Positions 58,130 through 64,000 of a DNA stretch of 64,000 nt are shown one piece after another. The position numbers and the translations under genes were made by a program. This DNA comes from Circinella minor (lineage: Eukaryota > Mucoromycota > Mucoromycetes > Mucorales > Lichtheimiaceae). The notes beneath the pieces were generated by a model. The model ran no database searches, was not told the DNA's origin, and worked only from the letters and a program-made list of their open reading frames with translations. The stretch covers positions 124,001-188,000 of the forward strand of contig JAEPRB010000062.1 of the NCBI GenBank assembly GCA_016758965.1, given 5' to 3'. Each line of letters begins with the position of its first letter. Within the stretch, counting starts at the first letter, position 1.

Positions 58130-58396
58130 TCATGTGGTCTTCCAGGATGTAGCTTGAAAGAAGACATCACTGCTTTCTCCATTCTTAATATTCACTGGCG
58201 GTAACATGCTTGGTAGAACCAGTGATGTGTGGGTCAAAGAGTCTTTCTTTGTTAGTAGAAACTTGCACTTAGTAGCATCAACTTGTAATTTTAACCAGAG
58301 TCCTTTAATGAGATCCGCGCTTCTTGGTGCACATAAAAACATGTAGAATACCTTGTATTCCCAGTTCCCCACAGTATCCATGGTGTATTTTGACAT
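58130..58396 (-). CDS. Hypothetical 88-aa ORF, perhaps a gene fragment
   Basis: Open from ATG 58396 to TGA 58130: MSKYTMDTVGNWEYKVFYMF, then APRSADLIKGLWLKLQVDAT and LVLPSMLPPVNIKNGESSDV. Composition is protein-like and less AT-rich than the surroundings. Past the stop the same frame stays coding-like (IIWQITEH), which suggests a truncated or pseudogenic copy. No family recognised and no partner exon found. Confidence 0.3.
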   Translation of the reverse strand: MSKYTMDTVGNWEYKVFYMFLCAPRSADLIKGLWLKLQVDATKCKFLLTKKDSLTHTSLVLPSMLPPVNIKNGESSDVFFQATSWKTT

Positions 58397-58984
58397 TATG
58401 ATCCACTGTTGCAGTCTAACATAACATTCGATAATAATTTTATATTACACGATATGAAGTGTATGGATCTCGATTGTAAAAAAAATAGTATAATCGAGTA
58501 GCACCATTAAGCTAAAATAAGTAAATAAGAAATAAAAAAGTGTATTCATGTCAAGCCCAAGGTAACCCGGATCAATAATGATTATAATATTTTCAGAGGA
58601 TCAAAAGGAACGGGTTTGATCATCCACTCATGTAAAGCTACCAACTAAGACCACATCATACATAGAATATAAAAAGCATGGATAAGCTGTTGTGAATTTA
58701 ATTGTAAAGACACTTTATTCGTTCTTTTCATTAAGCATGATTTATATCGAGTCTCAGTAAATTTCTAATATCCCTTTTGTCTGTTTTATACCATTTATAT
58801 CCCAAATGAACCAAATTCCACACCTGCTACTATCAGCCTTCAGTACACATCATTTCCTTATAGCATCTATCATAACTGATTACAAAATTGAATAAATAAA
58901 GTGCTAATACTTGGCCTATTACCTTGAAGATAATAGTTGACCAGATGTGACCACGAGGAGGTGATTAGCAATCCACATCCAAAA
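58397..58984. other. Spacer, no gene seen
   Basis: About 590 bp, AT-rich, flanking the minisatellite. Nothing recognised. Confidence 0.4.
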
Positions 58985-59632
58985 ATGCCTACCACGAAAG
59001 CAGACCTAATGCCATCCACGAAGAATGACCAAAAGAAAAAAATGCCTACCACGAAAGCAGACCTAATGCCATTCACAAAGAATGACCAAAAGAAAAAAAT
59101 GCCTACCACGAAAGCAGACCTAATGCCATCCACGAAGAATGACCAAAAAAAAAATGCCTACCACGAAAGCAGACCTAATGCCATCTACGAAGAATGACCA
59201 AAAAAAAAAAAATGCCTGCCACGAAAGCAGACCTAATGCCATCCACGAAGAATGACCAAAAGAAGAAAATGCCTACCACGAAAGCAGACCTAATGCCATT
59301 CACAAAGAATGACCAAAAGAAAAAAATGCCTACCACGAAAGCAGACCTAATGCCATCCACGAAGAATGACCAAAAAAAAATGCCTACCACGAAAGCAGAC
59401 CTAATGCCATCTACGAAGAATGACCGAAAAAAAAAAATGCCTGCCACGAAAGCAGACCTAATGCCATCCACGAAGAATGACCAAAAGAAGAAAATGCCTA
59501 CCACGAAAGCAGACCTAATGCCATTCACAAAGAATGACCAAAAGAAAATGCCTACCACGAAAGCAGACCTAATGCCATCCACGAAGAATGACCAAAAGAA
59601 AAAAATGCCTACCACGAAAGCAGACCTAATTC
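58985..59632. repeat. 57-bp minisatellite, about 11.5 copies, with 4-unit higher-order period
   Basis: Units begin ATGCCTACCACG at 58985, 59042, 59099, 59154, 59212, 59269, 59326, 59380, 59437, 59494, 59548 and 59605. Length changes (54, 55, 57, 58) are all in the A-rich junction. Variant positions recur every four units (CCATCC, CCATTCACAAAG, CCATCC with long A run, CCATCTACG), a higher-order period of about 226 bp. The plus strand could encode MPTTKADLMPSTKNDQKKK repeats (open 59194-59640), and the minus strand a hydrophobic repeat. Coding status is unknown. Confidence 0.95.
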
Positions 59633-59640
59633 CTGTGTAA

Positions 59641-60136
59641 AAAGCCGAAAGCAAGTCGGGGCTGCAAAATTGAAGCTGGGGTGGGCAGGTACTGATAGAT
59701 GTTACAATTCTTATAAACTTATCAAATACTTTAATATTATCAAGGGAGGAAGAATCTCTTTTTCGGTTTTATTTTTTTATGTAATTGCACCAAACTACAT
59801 CCAGTAATAGCTAACTGTTTTCATCAGCCGCGCCATAATTACTGTTATTCATGAAATATTACTTAGACAACTGAAAATAGATCCTTGATATTAAAAGTAG
59901 CATTAACAATATAATGGTGGGTTTTTACTTTTATTTTTAGCATTGTATGTCGGGCTATTACTTACCTTCTACCTTGTTTTTCATTGAATTTTTTTAGTTT
60001 ACTACTTGCTCAAGAAAAAGATTGATTAACGACTGAAAACGATACAACGTTATTATAAATTTAATTAAAATTAAAGAAAAGGTGTAAAGGTAATGTTATT
60101 TATTAGATAGAACAAAAAAGGGAAAATTGTGTGTAT
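59641..60136. other. Spacer, no gene seen
   Basis: About 500 bp, AT-rich, between the minisatellite and the transposase remnant. Confidence 0.5.
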
Positions 60137-63100
60137 TTAATAGGCTAACATCTTTTTTGGTAAAGAAGTGATAGTGATTCTGCTATTTGCGTTGGTTTCT
60201 GTGTTATATTCAATAATAGCAAGTTGTCCATACAAACGATAGATGGGTACAATGCAAGTCATATCTTCAGCATGAAAATGGCTACACCATATTTCAAGAT
60301 AGGGATTTACGTACCATTGACCAACGCTTTCTCTATGCATGCTGTATCATTGAACATATGCAAATTTATACTCTTTTGAAATGCCATCAAGTATTTGTAT
60401 ATGCCGGGAAAAAAATTGAATTTCACAAGGCCAGGTCATTGCTTTATGACGGTTGTCTGGCTAAAACAGAACTTGTACGTGTGCACCTCGTCGTCATCAT
60501 GATTAAGTGCTACGGTATGTTTGTCCCATTATTTTTATTGTGTTCATTTTCCAATACTGATTACTGACGAATGGTTGACCATCACCAGCTTCGGTAAAAT
60601 AAACAAAGTGTTGCCTGTACACAACATTATAAAACTGTAACAAGAACTATACAGTTGTTTTGGCATCAACATTTCTCGACCATAATTTAACGGATGTACA
60701 TCAGGTGGCAACGGTTCACTACCAGGGACAAGAGTGCATGTTGAATATTTGTGGATAAAGTGAAAAATGAATGTGGATCGAATTGACTAGGGATGGATTG
60801 GACGAGATCCAGAAAACGGTTCAATAAATTAAAGTGATTTTGGTGATTCTGGAAAGGGCTTCAAAAGACCAAACAAAATCACGAGCATGAGTCTTTTGCA
60901 AAAGCCTTTTCATAAAAGTTGGTTCAAATGAGACTTTTCTGTTGGTGTCAATCTTCTTCAGATATCGATTGTATCTTTCAAACGAGAAGAGCCAGTAAGC
61001 GTACAATGGTCCAAAATCCTTGATCATGATATCCAAATGCATGTGAAGATGTATATTCGGTGTGATTTCTTCGGGTCCATATAAATCTTCTACACCGGTA
61101 CAGAATTGATGGATTAAAGTGGCAGCTTCTTGAATCTCATCTATTGTAATAGACGGCTTAACCATTAATTGGCATGTATCAACAAACTTCAACCAGTTCT
61201 ACAAGTATCCTCGTTCTAGGTGACCATCAAGTGCAACAGGCGAGTATACAATACACCATGATTTCCAATCATCAGCACACATATAAGAAAAAACTTGTCC
61301 ATTTACAATTTTCCGTTTCAAGGAAACATAATCAAGCGGGAGAAGAATACCATCTGCGAGTGCTTGCATTTGTTGTAAGTCTGTATCCGTAAGAAAACTG
61401 TGACTAAGCCAGACTTTGGTCATTCGTTTTTCTGTGCAAAGGGACAAATTATCCATTGGGTCGATGATAGTACAACGGACAGGATCAAAATATTGAAGTC
61501 TGTGGAGCTCAGACCGCCTTGTACCATTTTCCCGTTCACATTTTTGTCGTTCAGCCATTGTTTCAGCACGTCGCCATTGCTCGGCATGCTCCCTATTATC
61601 GTCCATTGTACGTAATACCAGCTATCTACGTCAAAACCAGAATAATCAAGGTTCGTTGTACCAGGAATTGTGGCAACCACAGCGACTTGCGTACGAGATA
61701 AACCCACTTACTTTCCGAGCAGCAGGTACGTCACAAGCAACATTCAACAAAGCCAACCGAACGCGAGCCCCGTCCGGATGTTCTGTCGTGATAATTCTTT
61801 TACCATTATACCATTCCAACAACTTATCAACCATAGGTTGCAGGTGATGATTTATATCGGAAGTACTTGGTTCTCGAGGACAAGGCATCACACCAACAAG
61901 GATGACATTTTCAGTTTTAAAACGTTCAGATCGTGGGAGGTTATTGATAGTCAGATAGATAGCACCACATGAGTATGTCGAATTTTCGAATGGATCAAAC
62001 CAATTAACATTTAAAGCTAATAGTAATGAGCGAGGCTCTGCAATAAATTGACGGCCATCTCAGCAAATTATCTTCACATGTCACCATCAAAAACATCAAA
62101 AAAGGTGTTAGCAACACGACTGCGATTCCGCCGTTCCTTTATCTTTGCATCAAAACTTGACCGCATGAATAACCTTGTAATACTAGAAGATAAAGGCTGG
62201 TACGAATATTCTTTTACCGGTTTCCAGTGATTAGCAATTGTTCTGAGCAGCACATTTTGACATGAGTTAGGATAACGGATGTCGTCGTTGGTGCATGTCC
62301 TTAGGCAGTTTGGATTGCCGAGAAGAAATAAGCTGTGGCAGCGTGAACAAAAAACATTTTATATGTTAAAGTAGAGAAGCCGGTAACACGACGTAAAGTT
62401 GCAAGTGAAGTAGAAATGCTGGCCGTTGGGTATATATTTTGAAGAAGAACAATGCAGAAGTTGATGATGATACTTGACAAGTGCTCGGGAACAAAATGAA
62501 GCTGGAATAGCATAAGGAAGGTCACAACGAGGATAAGTCCTGGGTGCTGATATATGTATATTTCTGGTGTAGTTACTGGTAGAGGATCAGGTAAGTGCCT
62601 TTTTAGTTATAGTTGTAAATATTATTCGGTTAGAATTCTGCTATTTGACACAATAAAAATCGCTATGTGTAAACCAACCTTGGTCATGATTTGCTACATC
62701 GTTTTCAACGTCTCCATCATTACCGATTTCGAGATCTTCGGCATCTATGACATGTTCAATGTCATTCAGCTTTCCATTAACAACCTCATTGTCGTCAACT
62801 GCACCTCGTCTTCATTATCAAAAGGAACCAGGCGACGGCTTGAAGTTGCATCTATAGTATGAAAAATCGTTTAATAAAGTTTGTACACGACTGCCACAAC
62901 TAGAATATTAACCCATACCAGGAGAATGAGCAGGTGCATCATCAATTATAAAATCGTTTATATCTATATCCATATTGGCACCTGTAGATGATATAGGTGA
63001 TCCAGTTTCACTTCGGTATTAGCTTCAATATTAGCTACGATGGCATACTATATATATAAATTAAAAATTATTGAATGTATTAACGCCACCATTGTGTGAG

Positions 63101-63243
63101 AATCCATTAGATGTAAATTCTCTTAAGGACCGTTATCCATGATATTCTCGCACTCGCGCGGTCACCATTTGAAAACCATCATTGGTCAAACCACACTGCC
63201 GGCAAAAACATGCAACTAAACGGTCATTGTGATTGTCCTCCAT
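60137..63243 (-). pseudogene. TNP2/CACTA-like DNA transposase, decayed
   Basis: On the minus strand: start MEDNHNDRLVACFCRQCGLT (63243), an acidic linker (about 62830-62700), NTFFDVFDGDM (about 62110-62080), LALNVNWFDPF and NLPRSERFKTENVILVGVMP (about 62020-61890), RLALLNVACDVPAARKVSGF (about 61770-61710), LQYFDPVRCTIIDPMDNL (about 61500-61450), PNIHLHMHLDIMIKDFGPLY then WLFSFERYNRYL (about 61060-60950), DVHPLNYGREMLMPKQLYSS (about 60700-60650) and a C-terminus to the stop at 60137. This order is that of TNP2-type transposases of CACTA elements. Stops interrupt it: TGA 62074-62076, TAA 62068-62070, TAG 61199-61201, with frameshifts near 61640 and 62060. Terminal inverted repeats were not identified. 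Confidence 0.85.
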
Positions 63244-64000
63244 TTAATAAAAGGAAAAAAAGACAAGGAATTAAAAAGTGGTAATGGTACTGATTCTCTC
63301 TTTTTAATTTTAATTTATACCATGCTCTTTTCTATTACTGTACTTATAGCTTCTTATCCAATATTCCGTTATGGTTTCTATTACATGTTGTAATATTTTA
63401 TATGAAAAATAATAAAATCTGAGTTTTCTTTTCTTTATATCTTTAATTACCCAACGTTGCATAATTTTCAATGGTTTATGGTAATAGAAATGATTATATA
63501 AATAACAAATCATGTATTGTTTATAAAAAAAATCCCTTTCCGCTTTCATGGAGTGTATGCAAGATATAAAAAAAATATTTATTGATAATAAAATGCAAAG
63601 AGTAAAAATAAATAAATCCCCCCTTTCATTGATTGTATTATACAGATAAAAGAAATATGTAACAAATAATTATTTGTTTATACCTAAAATGCAAAGGACA
63701 AAAACAAGTCGACTACATACCGAATTATCATATTATACAAAAAAAAAAGTCTATAAGCAATAAAAAAAAAGGGGGCCAAAAAAGAACACTACTTATATGC
63801 ATTCACTTGCATGTTATCAAGTTTATGAAATATACAGTAAAAGGGAATCATTAAATACAAATATCATGTATAGTTTCAAAACAACTGTAACTCGCTTATT
63901 TATTTATTTAATGATCCCAACAGCATGATAATCCATTTTTCGCGTTTGTTGTGTTTTTCTTGACAAAGTTTGGCTTTGAAGATATTCATACAAGAGAGAC
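63244..64000. other. AT-rich spacer to the window end
   Basis: About 750 bp with only short chance ORFs; may include the 5' terminal region of the transposon. Confidence 0.4.

Noticed and set aside
58870..59654. Hydrophobic minus-strand ORFs across the minisatellite
   Set aside because: They are the mirror of the tandem repeat, open because each unit lacks stops on both strands; not called as a gene.
1..64000. tRNA or rRNA genes
   Set aside because: Scanning for the GGTTCGAA-type B box on both strands and for conserved rRNA blocks found nothing convincing. A tRNAscan/Infernal run would settle it.

Overview
The window looks like nuclear DNA of a filamentous fungus, most likely an early-diverging Mucoromycota (Mucorales-type) genome. 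The evidence is the strong AT bias, compact genes cut by many short introns (mostly 50-110 nt, GTAAGT/GTATGT...AG), fungal Zn2Cys6 regulators, a fungal-type chromovirus and a CACTA-like TNP2 transposase. No species can be named from sequence alone. Every intron boundary was placed by eye from splice sites and reading-frame continuity; no search or aligner was run.

Left arm (1-20 kb), housekeeping block. After the 3' end of an unknown gene (1-356), a helical-repeat protein (minus; perhaps a Pol I factor subunit) and a WDR53-like WD40 gene (plus) diverge from a shared 384-bp promoter. Four minus-strand genes follow: TRAPPC10/Trs130 (20 exons), PMP3, the DHHC palmitoyltransferase SWF1, and NBS1/nibrin (FHA, BRCTs, Mre11-binding motif).

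Centre (18-34.4 kb). Two paralogous F-box/LRR genes (plus) that share an intron position flank a complete, apparently slicer-competent Argonaute. Between the first F-box gene and Argonaute sits a young 5,885-bp Ty3/gypsy chromovirus with 426-bp LTRs that look identical, a 5-bp target-site duplication, one gag-pol frame and a chromodomain. It has two notable replication signals: a Tf1-like self-priming complementarity and an internal copy of its polypurine tract. It appears to sit on an exon/intron junction of an unknown minus-strand gene.

Right of centre (34.5-43.3 kb). A tandem pair of paralogous Zn2Cys6 transcription factors, a six-exon Kelch protein and a tiny two-exon gene (66 aa) lie on the minus strand.

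Right arm (43.9-64 kb), repeat-rich and gene-poor. It holds a decayed LINE with poly(A) tail and an internal interruption, gene fragments, foldback sequences, several tandem repeats including a 57-bp minisatellite with a four-unit higher-order period, and a decayed TNP2-type transposase. Nonsense changes in the LINE and the transposase fit C:G to T:A transitions.

No rRNA, tRNA or CRISPR array was recognised.
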